This document shows positions 22,095-32,520 of a DNA stretch of 64,000 bases, piece after piece; position 1 is the stretch's first letter; each line of letters starts with the position of its first letter. The stretch lies in contig JAHEWK010000002.1 in assembly GCA_020740775.1 (NCBI GenBank), forward strand, positions 4,960,001-5,024,000, written 5' to 3'. Position numbers and translations under genes: made by a program. Source of the stretch: Ilyonectria destructans (Eukaryota > Ascomycota > Sordariomycetes > Hypocreales > Nectriaceae). The notes under the pieces were generated by a model. It did not search any database. It was not told the DNA's origin and saw nothing but the letters and a program-made list of their open reading frames with translations.

Positions 22095-24554
22095 ATGACC
22101 AGCGTGCATGGAGGAGAGACGATCCGAGCAAGGCGCCAGCGGCTCTCTTTACTTCCCCGCGCGGTATGTCGATGACGTCCCCACTACGCATCCCCACTAA
22201 CGTCTCTGCAGTGTGAAGGATGCAAAATACGCAAGGCATGGTAAACGTGGAATCTTATTATGACGTATGGCTAATATCTGACACCAGACTCGATGCGATC
22301 GGTCTAACCCTTGCTCGAATTGTAAAGCATCCGGTATCACCTGCCAGCAACCTCCTGTAGAGACAGAAAGCCGTCCGAAAGTCGACCGAGTAGCTCAATT
22401 GTTGGATAAGCTCTAGTGGATTCATCCTGGATAAAGCTAATTGTTGAAAAGGGAAGACTATATTGAGCGACTGGAGGAGCGGCTGTCCAAGGTGGAGAAC
22501 AAGCTTGCCGGTCATGGCATCGAATCTGAGGCTCCCAGAGCCCCGTCAGTGGCCCACACTGGCAGGACGGAAAACGAAACTCCCGTGTCACATTTGCTCA
22601 AAGACAGTCCTGGAAGCCTATACGAAGGCAGTTCCTCCTTTACGAACCATTCAGTCGAAGCCATCGAGGTTGCCCATCGAACAGTTGGATCGAACATTTC
22701 CAGAGCAGCATCGAGTGTCGGCGCGTCTCTCAGTGACCTAGATGCTCTGCTTCAGCCGTCGTCGGCCTTGCCGGCTCTGGAAAACCATCAGTTCTCGTTC
22801 AATGCCGATTCTCGCCCCCTGCCAACTCTCGAGCCGTTACCAGTTGCACTTGTTCTCTCCGTTGTGCGGAGAATGAAGGGTATGCATCGATTCCGTTCAT
22901 CCACTACTCGAGAGAGATGTAAGGAGAGTAGTCTCTCTTGAGCCGGATTACTAACCTTCGCAGCCAACCCACCGATATTCTTCTCCGGGTACACAGTCAA
23001 TGACACATCACTCATCGAGAATCTCTGCCAAGCAATCTTTTTTCCGACAGAGCCGGTATCTCTAGGCCAAGTCACCAGCATGAACGGAATACTCTATTGT
23101 ATCCTGAAGGAATATCTCGCAACGCAGGACCCGTTAGGTAAACAGTACGATCTCAAAGCATTTCTCGCCCAGTGCGATCGCAACTTCAATCTTGGCATCG
23201 AAACGTATGATGTTCTAGCTGTGCCTAGTTTCGACAACGTGCTGGGATTGACATTGGCGGTAAGTGGAACGTTTATGGAAATTCCACCAAGAGTTCTTCC
23301 TAACCACATTAATTGTCATTTAGGTAATCAAGGCACAGAGTGAGTGCAAGCCTCAATTATGCTGCACTCTCATTGCAGCAGCAGCCAGCCATTGTCAAAT
23401 GCTAGGTTACCATCGCGAGATGACGTATCGCAGCGACACCCGCCGAATTGCCGAGCAAAAGCGTCGCATCTTCTGGTCTTTGTACATATTCGATAAGAAT
23501 ATGTCCTTGCTTCTAGGTCGCGCCTCTAATATTCAAGACTCTGAGATTGACGTACAGTACCCATCTCTATCGACAGATCCTGCTCAGCTACCTTGGGATA
23601 GATGGTATCTGATGGCTATCCTGCTAGCCAAAGAACAAGGCCGAATTTATGAAACGCAATACTCCGCTGCAGCGTTGAAAACATCCACTGCAACCCGGGA
23701 ACATCATATCAACGAACTGAGCGTCGCCCTGCAGCAGTGGCGTACCAACTTGGAGCAGGTAAGTAACAGATCCACTCCACACATACATGTCATGTTGACA
23801 AGGGATTAACAATCCGTTCAGATTGATCCTAGTCGAGTCAAGCACCCCCAAATATTTGCACTCTCTAGGCACCATTGGGACATAATGTACTACTCCACAT
23901 TGACATCTCTGTTACGAGCATCGACGACTTCTGGGGTAGGAGCAGAAATCAGCTCCCCTTGTTTCCAAGCCGCGCGCTCGAGCTTGCAAAGCCATCTTCG
24001 TTGCTTTTCCGGCTATCAAATGATCGAGATGGTCTCCGACAAGGACTTTGCCGATTGGTGAGTACACTTTGCTCTTCAAATTGATGTGGCAGTTGACTTA
24101 TGGTTCTAGGGTCCTTCACAATTCTTCCTTCAACCCATTTCTTGTGATTTTCCTCCATGCCATTGCAGCAACCAGTCTGGAAGATGTGCAACTACTGGAC
24201 GAGGTCGTCGAAACACTTCGGAAAGTTAGGGGAGCGTCGAGCAGCTCCGAACGGCTCTATCTAATCTGCGCTACCTTTGCGCGGATAGCGGGACGGATGG
24301 TAGAGGAACAAAGCTCTTGCGTGGGGCTATACGACCAGCAGACAGACTCGTTGCATCTGTTAGACGCAATGGACCAGATTCCGATTATCTGGCCAGAGTC
24401 ACTCCAGGACTTTCCAGAGATGGACACGTCGGCTGATCAATTCTCCAACTGGGACGTTCCTGACATGGCTGGAATTTTAACCAGTTGGGCCGAGGGACAG
24501 CCATCTGCCTTTGGTATGTATGGGACAAATATGAGAGGGGGCCAGCCGGAATAG
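22095..24554 (+). CDS. Zn2Cys6 fungal transcription factor with fungal-specific TF (MHR) domain
   Basis: Eight exons by my reading: 22095-22163, 22212-22235, 22288-22372, 22457-22879, 22964-23259, 23324-23758, 23822-24057 and 24110-24554, giving 670 residues. The cluster reads CEGCKIRKTRCDRSNPC then SNCKASGITC, six cysteines with normal spacing. It is followed by a coiled-coil-like YIERLEERLSKVENK and the middle homology region (AAAASHCQMLGYHR, RRIFWSLYIFDKNMSLLLGR). The introns after 22879, 23259, 23758 and 24057 have good signals (for example TTACTAACC). Two N-terminal junctions are doubtful. The second intron needs a GC donor (AAG|GCATGG), because the nearby GT donor creates a stop. The third needs a weak donor, GTCCGA. 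It is probably a nuclear activator; the nearest candidate target is the divergent acyltransferase. Confidence 0.85.
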
Positions 24555-25261
24555 AGTTGGCATAATCTGTTGGCAAAGTCAAAAGGATTTGGCGAGGGAA
24601 ATAGTCGGCTGATGGAAGAGGAACAGTTTACTATACATCAGAATCATACATTGTCCGAGGTATTAGTTAGGTGTGCCCATCCCGCAAGTGGGCGCTCGCA
24701 GGGGCCATCATCAGTGCAGCAACGCCCTGGAGGATTAGACATTTAGATATTTAGACAATCTTTTGTGAGAGGATCAAAGCATCCTCTCACATTAGCTTTA
24801 GTGCAAGGGACAGGGAAGGGCTGATAATATAATCCTTAGCAAAGCTCTGAAATCAAAGTCTTTCGTTTTTCTTGCCCAAGTACATGACCCTATAGTGGTG
24901 CAACACATTGCTCTGGTAGCTACTGGGAGTGTTGAGATAACATTGTGCAAAAGGGAACTCCTGGCGAGGGCATATTGCCGACGTTTCACTCAACGAAGAC
25001 TGATGATCCAACAACTCACCTCAGCCATACACAACGCGTAGCTTCACGATGCTCGAGAGAAGTCTAGCGGACAACTTGAAGTGATAATTTCTCATTGATT
25101 TAGTTCCTCTTGACACTCTAGCGCTACCTTCCATTGATGACACCACAACAGTCCACGCCATTTCCAAGACACGGTAACAATACTATCTGCTCTAACAGCT
25201 CATCTCCACAAGCTCCTCGCCATACCGCTGCCTCGGCATGGTCTTCCTCTCAGCTCACTAG
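24555..25261. other. Intergenic DNA between convergent genes
   Basis: No supported gene. Short open frames only. Two copies of a TTTAGA(C/T)ATTTAGA-like motif occur near 24740-24755. Confidence 0.45.
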
Positions 25262-25903
25262 CTACTGGACCTTTGCTGCCACACCGGAATCTTTTTCCAG
25301 GGGGCCCGGGCTTGCAATAGCAGCCCCGATTAAGGAAAACATGTTGTTACAGCGGAGCAACATGCACTGGTATAGCGTCATACCCGTTACTAGAATCTCC
25401 TCTTGAGCATCCCGCGAGGTCGCCTTCGGCCCGATGAATTCAATGTTGGCGTATTTCTTCGCAGCAAACGTATTCACTGAGAATTTTGCCACGGGCAACT
25501 GCTGTTCGTCAAGGCAGATGAAGTCCCAGGTCTTGAGCGCACAGTTCGCGGTCCACCGCATTGCTTCTTGGGTTCCGTCGTCAGAGAAGGCCAATGAAAG
25601 ATAGGTGTACTCAGTTGCGAGACGTTTGAGTGCTTTCAGTTGGCCTTTTCGTCCATGGACTTGGTAGTCAGGGTTAATGGAAACGGCATGAAGCGTGCCG
25701 GTTCCAATAACGTGTTCGTCAGAGGCAGATCTGAATATAACGTTTGGGGACGACAGGGCCTTGAAGTCGATAATATAGGCAGGGTCGGAAGATTTTCCCT
25801 GTTCGGTGACGAGACTTCTCGACTTCTTCCATGAGAAGTCGACAGTGAAAACGGGATTGGACAGTGCGTCATCTTGCGATCGGGATGCAGACACGGGCTC
25901 CAT
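25262..25903 (-). CDS. Conserved fungal hypothetical, tubby-like/LOR-type beta-rich fold suspected
   Basis: A 213-residue intact frame; ATG at 25903, with a TATAAAG box about 105 bp upstream (26006-26013, minus strand). The protein is soluble at its N-terminus and shows an alternating beta-strand pattern (VFTVDFSWKKSR, YIIDFKALSSPNVIFRS, MRWTANCALKTWDFICLDE, LPVAKFSV, ANIEFIGP). This recalls the tubby C-terminal-like domain of small fungal proteins that carry DFxxxSxPNxxFRS and W..D..CLD.. motifs. A hydrophobic segment (TLYQCMLLRCNNMFSLIGAA) lies near the C-terminus. The function is unknown and the family assignment is tentative. Confidence 0.7.
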   Translation of the reverse strand: MEPVSASRSQDDALSNPVFTVDFSWKKSRSLVTEQGKSSDPAYIIDFKALSSPNVIFRSASDEHVIGTGTLHAVSINPDYQVHGRKGQLKALKRLATEYTYLSLAFSDDGTQEAMRWTANCALKTWDFICLDEQQLPVAKFSVNTFAAKKYANIEFIGPKATSRDAQEEILVTGMTLYQCMLLRCNNMFSLIGAAIASPGPLEKDSGVAAKVQ

Positions 25904-26510
25904 GGTGAATGTATGTGATTGTATTGTTGATGTGAGGTTGGTGTTGATATCTTGTGGGTATTATTTGGTTCGAGTCTGGATACAAAACGCCAGGTTTTCC
26001 TGCATCTTTATAGACGACAATGGATGGTTCGATGACCCTGTGCCTCGCGGCAAGGCGCAGCCGATCTGCTTCACTCCCCTGTCTCAAGGTGATTTACACT
26101 AGCCTTTTCGGGTCCCATGTGCCGCTTGATGATGGATGACCTGAAAGGCCCCGCAATGAGCTCAGCGGCTGCATGATGGCATCGTTGAGGCAGTGCATTC
26201 ATTGGGTGTCACTCCAAGAGGATTCCCACCTTGCTGTCTGACAATAGACGGGCGGTTGTGGCTGGTTTGAGTGGGCATCACAGCCAAGGATGACGCCGAG
26301 GCATCCTGTACAGTACCCAAGCTGGGCGTTCCTCATCGACGTCAGGTGGAGATACCTTGCGGCCGGGATAAGTAAAGATCGTCGGACGGATGTGATCGGT
26401 ACCGGCACGAGCGATACGCTTTCGACTGGATTACTGGAATTGGTTGCTTTATACCAAAGAGTAGCAACACCTCTAGTTTAACAGGCCATTCAAATCCATC
26501 CGTGCCGTGC
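25904..26510. other. Promoter of the tubby-like gene and intergenic DNA
   Basis: Contains the TATA box at 26006-26013 (minus). No further gene is recognised; short frames on both strands lack motifs. Confidence 0.45.
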
Positions 26511-26561
26511 CCACCCCAGATATTTGCACTCTCTAGCCACCACTGGGACATGGTGTAATAC
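26511..26561 (+). pseudogene. Fragment resembling exon 7 of the Zn2Cys6 factor
   Basis: ATATTTGCACTCTCTAG followed by CACCACTGGGACATGGTG closely matches the transcription-factor exon at 23842-23895. It would read PQIFALSSHHWDMV and then a stop where the intact gene has Tyr. Similarity ends within about 50 bp. It is probably a scrap of a paralogous regulator. Confidence 0.5.
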
Positions 26562-26956
26562 TTGGCCTTGGCATTATTGGATTTGCTATTGACCATGTCG
26601 CGGATTGACGTGCTGGGGCTTGACGTGCTGAACTCGGTGAGGAGGATGAAACGTTGAAGACAGGGATAACTGGAGCAACAAGGAGTAGTAGAGCTGCTTG
26701 ATGAAGGTGTGACACTGCAGGAGAGTCGACATAGCATGCTAGATCTAATAAAATTATACAACCCGTTCTTCACTTATTTTCTTTACCAAAGAAGATGCCT
26801 CATTGTGACTAACTTGAGTGTTTCCCACATCGAACATGGGCGTTGCCTGGTGCAGCTTCTGTAACGGCAGTGCTGATCATGGATGGGAGGTCTAGGGTAG
26901 GCGCGGCGCGTGGGGAGAAATAAGTGAGGGATGGATTCCTCCCCGCTGCTAAAGTG

Positions 26957-27160
26957 TTTATCGCTCCTTTGCTTGCTTCAATTGCTTCAGTGACAACCTC
27001 TCATGACGATGATGCTACTCGGCCATGCCGCTTAGTGTCTTTACTTTGTAGAGGAGGATCAGGTGTGGTTTCTGATTCTCCGCGACGTGGTTACAAGCCT
27101 CGGTTTGACTTGAGTCGTGAGTGCATGCGGCATTCCTGTGAATAGTAAGCTGCACTAAAT
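26957..27160. repeat. Diverged direct repeat, copy 1
   Basis: Shares order and many words with 27987-28190: TTTATC...TTTCAATTGCTT-like, GGCCATGCCGC, GAGGAGGATC, GTGCAT.CGGC.TTC.TGT and AATAGT. There is no coding sequence after it. The second copy lies directly upstream of the STAND-type gene fragment, so this looks like a duplicated promoter or leader. Confidence 0.55.
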
Positions 27161-27590
27161 TACTGCTAATTGGATATAGTTTTATTGCAATTTTAGCCCG
27201 GCAAAGGGAGTTGGCGTACGTTGTTGAGTACCATTACAGCAGGGATGTTCCGCCAGTTCAAGAATAGCACATTGGGAGGTACAGATCGCAAGGGTTGGAA
27301 CGGTGATTCGTTGCTTGACTCGCTCGTACATATACTCGTGGCGCTGCTGTTATGGACTCAAGAGAGGGTGAATCCGGTACATGCAACCCTTTACGTATGC
27401 ATGTACTACTAACCTAGTTGCCAATGGAGAGGGAGCTCTTCAGCCGAAATTCAACCTACGAGAGGTTCCTAGTGGAGGCTTTATGCAAATGCAACTGGAA
27501 TCAACCTTTGCAATCCTTGTGGGCTGTGCGCCACTGCCCACCTAAATTCGGTGGCTGCCTATATCAAATAAGTAGCGCAAAACCACACTG

Positions 27591-27766
27591 TCTCTTTGGC
27601 TGCTGAAATGCTTGTGGGGCAGCCTGGGGCGAATCGGATTTAAGCCGGTGTACAATTCAGTTAGCAGATACCTTGTCTACAGCTGAGCTGACCACAGAAA
27701 ATCTAGTATCTCTTAAACTTATGGAAGTCCTAAGCTGCCCCAACAAGCATTTCAGCACCAAAGAGG
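27591..27766. mobile_element. Short hairpin MITE-like element (about 176 bp)
   Basis: Inverted arms of about 32 bp: CTCTTTGG, TGCTGAAATGCTTGT and GGGGCAGC at the left (27592-27623), with the reverse complement at the right (27734-27765), differing only by two single-base indels. About 110 bp lie between them. No coding capacity. Confidence 0.65.
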
Positions 27767-27986
27767 CTGATGCATTTATGCAGGCAGCATTTGCACTGCA
27801 ACTCTAGCGCTTCAAAGGGAGTTGGGGTGCGTTGTCAGCGGATCCATTCCGGCCCCCTTACACGGCAATTATAGTACTGTACTGGTAGATTACTGGCCTA
27901 AAGCGTAGTGCTCATGCTAATTTAGGGACATTGATTTAGCTGAGCAAACCAACTGATCCCTCCTCGGAGCTCACAGGTCCTATATA

Positions 27987-28190
27987 TTTATCCTTTTCAT
28001 CCTTTCAATTGCTTTGGTTACAATTTCTCGGAATAACAATGCTGCCAGGCCATGCCGCCTTTTTAGTTGCTTCACAGAGGAGGATCGGGACTGGCTTCTA
28101 TTTCTATATCGTGTGACTTCGAGGCTTTCAGGCTGAGTTGAGCTGTAAAGTGCATCCGGCGTTCTTGTAAATAGTGAACCTGGACCGGAC
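27987..28190. repeat. Diverged direct repeat, copy 2 (upstream of the STAND-type fragment)
   Basis: Partner of 26957-27160, about 1.03 kb further on. It ends about 60 bp before the ATG at 28250 and so includes the presumed promoter or leader of that gene. Confidence 0.55.
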
Positions 28191-28249
28191 TACTGCCTAG
28201 GTCATATTTGCGTGCCTTTATTCTGCCCATTACTCGGCATGAATGCCTA

Positions 28250-28710
28250 ATGGCGAACCCTCTTAGCATTGCTGCTTCTGTTGCCGGAATCTTGGGCGCT
28301 GTGGCCAAGGTCTATGACCTTCTCAGCCACGTCGTCGATGGACCTGAGTGCGTTTCAGCCATTCTCGCCGAGGTGTGCAACATTCGGGTTGTCCTCCAGG
28401 CGTTGCAAGGCTTTCTGTCCAAAATTCATCTTGTGCCATCACGGCAAGTAACCCTTATTCAGATAGAAAATATCGTCATTATCGTCACCCAGACGGTCTG
28501 GGTCTTTTCTGAGCTCGAGACGATTCTGCAACCCCTCACTACCCAAAGCTGGCTACCGAGTCGGCGCCGGCTGAATTGGATGAGACGCCAGCCTGCATCT
28601 CAACGACTCGTCATTCAACTACAGAAGAAGTCAGCGACGAATCTAGACTGTCCTGATTTCCATTTTCGCCTACAATCCTGAGCTGCCGCCGCTTTATCCT
28701 GAGCTTGAGT
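28250..28710 (+). pseudogene. Truncated STAND/NLR N-terminal domain gene, frameshifted
   Basis: The ATG at 28250 opens MANPLSIAASVAGILGAVAK, then YDLLSHVVDGPECVSAILAE and VCNIRVVLQALQGFLSKI. This is the pattern of the fungal N-terminal domain of STAND proteins (Helo-like, usually followed by NACHT and repeats, or alone as a short protein). The frame stops at 28681 after an atypical tail. A shift of one base near 28646 gives a better family-like continuation (TVLISIFAYNPE), which itself stops near 28710. No NACHT or repeat domain follows; the sequence runs into the AT-rich block. I read it as a decayed gene, but a short intact 143-residue protein cannot be excluded. Confidence 0.6.
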
Positions 28711-30159
28711 GATTTTCTTGTGGCGCAACCAGATGTCTAATTTCGACCACCTAAAACCCGAAGATCCCAGCAGCAAGCAAACTTTCGCCCGGCTGCTTTA
28801 GCAGCAGAAAGGGACGAGAACAACACCCAACTCGTTAACTTACCCTAGGGGAGATACACAGAAGATCGTCGCACAGGCGTCTTGGATGGTCAGCCCGAAG
28901 CTGCACCAGACTACGCGTATGAGGTCGGATGGATCTGAGGCTTATGTCTCCTGATAGGGAAGCATCTCATTAGATAGGATCTTGGGTCGGTCGCAGGAAA
29001 TTCCGCTGGTAAGGCTTCAATAGAATCTGCGGCGGCCTGATATCTAAGGGGTGTTAAAGATAGAGGTTAGATAAGGAAAGTAGTGACGGTTAAAATGGAC
29101 TTAAATAAATCTCTTAAAAATAAAGGTAACAATCTAATAGACTCTCTAGCTATCTTAAGTTCTTGCGGCCTCTCTGATTTCTAGGAAGAATCTCTAAAGA
29201 AGTAAAAATTGATATCTCTCCCTGTGCTATCCCTAACCTTCCCTTTTAATTTCATTTAGACCCTCCTTAGGTACTCCTGCTAGCAACCAGCTAGCCTAAG
29301 CGGTTCTAATTGCCTATTATACTGCCCCTGGCAAATTGCCCTATTAAAAGAAGCTGTAAGTATTTAGCTAGGTTGCTAGCTCTATATAGCAGCTAGATAA
29401 TTAAGTGAATCTCTATATTAATTTATATTTAAGTATTTAATTTTGTTTTAATTTAATTCCGCCTGGGAGAATATACTCTATAGGGCTATTATACTATACT
29501 ATTTATATTTTATATAGTATTTCTATTATTACCTAAAGTTTTATAATTTTACTTTTTACTAATTAGTTTAATTTAGTATATATTCTATAATAGGCCTACT
29601 TAAAGGCTAATTTCTCTAAGTATTTAGTATTTTATTTTTAATAACTAAAATACAGTCTATTAAAATAAAACTGTATAATATTAGTAGAATTTAATTTAAG
29701 TAATTAGTATACTTAAGGCTTTTAGTCTATATTAAGTTTTTTTATTATAATAGTAAATTATTATCTATACTATCTGTATATTTAGTATTTATTTATCTTT
29801 ATTAAATACTCTTTTTTCTCTTAAGAAGAATAAGAGATTTTCTATTTTTATCTATAAGTATTATAGTATATCTTCTTATTATATAGTTTATTTTATATAG
29901 TAAAATAAAAAGTATTTTACTATCTCTAATATTTATTTATATTTATAAGTAGCTAATTTTATTACTTTTATTTTATATAAAAAGCTATTAAATCTTATTA
30001 TTTTAATATAGAGTTATAATAATATACTTACTTTTTTTCTCTTTTATAATAGTTAGTATACTATACTATATTTATAAGTTTAAAGTAAGCTAATTCTAAT
30101 TAATTTAAATAATAAATAAATTAAATAAATTAAAACTTAAATAAAAATATTATATCTAT

Positions 30160-30365
30160 AATAGCTATACTTATTTTAAACTGTTAGTATAAAGTAAATA
30201 TAGATTATAGACTTTAAATTCTAATAGAAATTAAAATATTATATATAAGTTATAGTATAGTTACTATAAATAGAGTAATATAGTAGAGTAATAATATTAT
30301 ATCTAGTAATATATAGCTGGTATAGTAAGCTAGATAATTAAGTTATATTAATAGTTAGTAAGGCT
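30160..30365. repeat. AT-rich repeat A, copies at 30160-30365, 30765-30889 and 54105-54300
   Basis: Three direct copies share CTATACTTATTTTAAACT-like and AAGTTATAGTATAGTTACTA words and end in AGTAATATAGTA. The middle copy is cut short where LTR B starts at about 30890. They are probably LTR or internal fragments of another RIP-mutated retroelement. Confidence 0.55.
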
Positions 30366-30889
30366 ATCTTCTATAAAAGTACTAAATAAGTATACTTATA
30401 TACTATAGCTATTCTAATAGACTTACTAAATAAAAATAAGTTTAATCTTATAGCTTTTTATAAATAAATAAGCTGGCTATTCTAGCTTATTTATATAGAG
30501 TAAGTTTAAAATTATAATATTATATAAAAAAGTAGGTATATTATAATTCTACTAGTTATAACTGCCTAATTTTAATTTAGGCTGTAATATAATATCTTCC
30601 CTTTTATTAGTTATATCTCTATAGCTATCTTTAAGACTATTTCTTATATATCTATTAGTATATTTTTAACCTTCTTTTTTAAATATTCTAATATACTAAT
30701 AGTATATCTAGTTAAATTTTAAAGTATTTTTTTAAATTCTATAATATTCTTAATATAATAGCTATACTTATTTTAAACTATTAGTATAAAGTAGGTATAA
30801 ATTATAAAGTTTAAATTTTAATAGAGATTAAAATATTATATATAAGTTATAGTATAGTTACTATAAATAGAGTAATATAGTAAAGTAAG

Positions 30890-31274
30890 TATTATAACTT
30901 AATTTAAAAGGGCAGTTTAAAATAGCAGTATATAGAACTTATAGTTAGCTTTATCTAATTATAATAAAATTACAGAAAATAGAAGTAATATACTTTTAGA
31001 GTATTAATCTTAAAGTAATATACTTTAAAATTAAATACTCTACTAATTATATAATTTACTAAATATATAGTTATTTAAAAAGTATATATTTAATATAGAT
31101 AGCTTTTTAGCTATTAATATAACTTAATTATATTAAGTATCTTTAATTTTACTATTATTAGATATAATATACTTATTTAAATCTTAATCTATTTAATTTT
31201 TTATTATATAAACTATTAATTAGAATTAGCCTACTTTAGATTTATAAATATAATATAGTATATTAATTATTATA
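30890..31274 (+). repeat. LTR B, left copy (5' LTR)
   Basis: About 385 bp, nearly identical to 52593-52977 in the same orientation. It starts TATTATAACTTAATT where the right copy has TATTATAACTCAGTC, again RIP-type differences. Gag-like degenerate coding sequence follows to about 31812, where the left LINE begins. Confidence 0.65.
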
Positions 31275-31812
31275 TATTAATAGCTTTTATTTAGTATATT
31301 ATTTATATTAAATTTAAATATTATTAAATTTACTATTATAGTATTTATAATACCTTTTAGCAGTTTAAGCTTCTTTAGAAATTAAATTTATAATTCTCTT
31401 ATTAATAATAATAAAGATTTTAATCTTATTAAAAAAGAGAATAATAATAAAGAAGTTACTATAAAAGACTTTAAGAAGTTTAAATAGTTTAATAAGAAAC
31501 TATTAATTTAATTTAATAAACTTTTAATAGCCTTTAAGAGAAATAAAACTAATAAGTAGAAATAAATTAATATTTTTAGTATTTAATATAAGAATCTATT
31601 AGAATAAAATAATAAGTTAGTATAGAAACTTATTAACTAGAAAAATATATATAAAAACTATATTAAAAATCTTATTTTTAATATTACTAAAGATAAAAAT
31701 ACTAAAGAAATTCTTAAATTATATTAATTTAACCTCTATAATAGCTTAGCTACTAAACTTTAAGAATTCCTTATATAGCTTTAAGCCTATTAAATATATT
31801 ACTTAATATAGT

Positions 31813-32487
31813 TTTATTTATTTATTTAGTATATACTATTTTATCTATATTTAGACCTATAGAACCCCTTCTTATTAAATTAATAAGAAAAAACCTAAAA
31901 GCTATTTCTAACTTTAAAATAAAAACCTTACTGCAGTTTTACTTTACTGCCCCTAAGGGCTACTTATTATTATTAGATCTATATTAGTAATTTTATTATT
32001 AGCTTTATCTAGGGTTATATATATATAAGTTGCCCTCTACCTAATCTGGCGCCTCTAGGTTATAGGGGTGCTATTGGGGGGTCTCCTTAAGGTTACAGCA
32101 GCTAGAGCTGGATCCCTATCCTCCTTCTGTTGCTTGGCAGGCTATATAGTGGCCCCCCGGCTACTGCCAGCTGTATCGGGCTGGCTTCTTCTTTTTTCGG
32201 GCTGCCCTTATAGTTATATGACTGTTATATGCCGGCTGGCGTTGGGTTGCGCCTAAATGCCGGGTCTATGCCGGCAATTACTTGGTGCTTCAATCCTACT
32301 ATCTCCAGCTAGGGTGGGCTATATAGTGCTATAGAGGCTAGCCCTATAGTATTCTATTAATATCTATTCTTATTTACTTTTTATTTTTTAATTAGATATT
32401 TAATTACTTCTTTTATACTTTCTTTTTTATAGACTTTAGGTTAGAGCTTTTAGGTCTACTTAAGGCTTTTCCTTTAGTTCTATAAAG

Positions 32488-32520
<33 letters not shown>

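Noticed and set aside
26342..26773. 143-codon minus-strand frame
   Set aside because: Low-complexity Ser-rich start and no motif; it overlaps the plus-strand transcription-factor scrap.
27221..27606. Two short plus-strand frames of about 62 codons
   Set aside because: Lie in duplicated non-coding DNA next to the hairpin element; no family resemblance.
32068..32256. 62-codon frame in the left GC-rich island
   Set aside because: Exists only because the island is GC-rich; the less mutated right copy does not preserve it as a coding frame.
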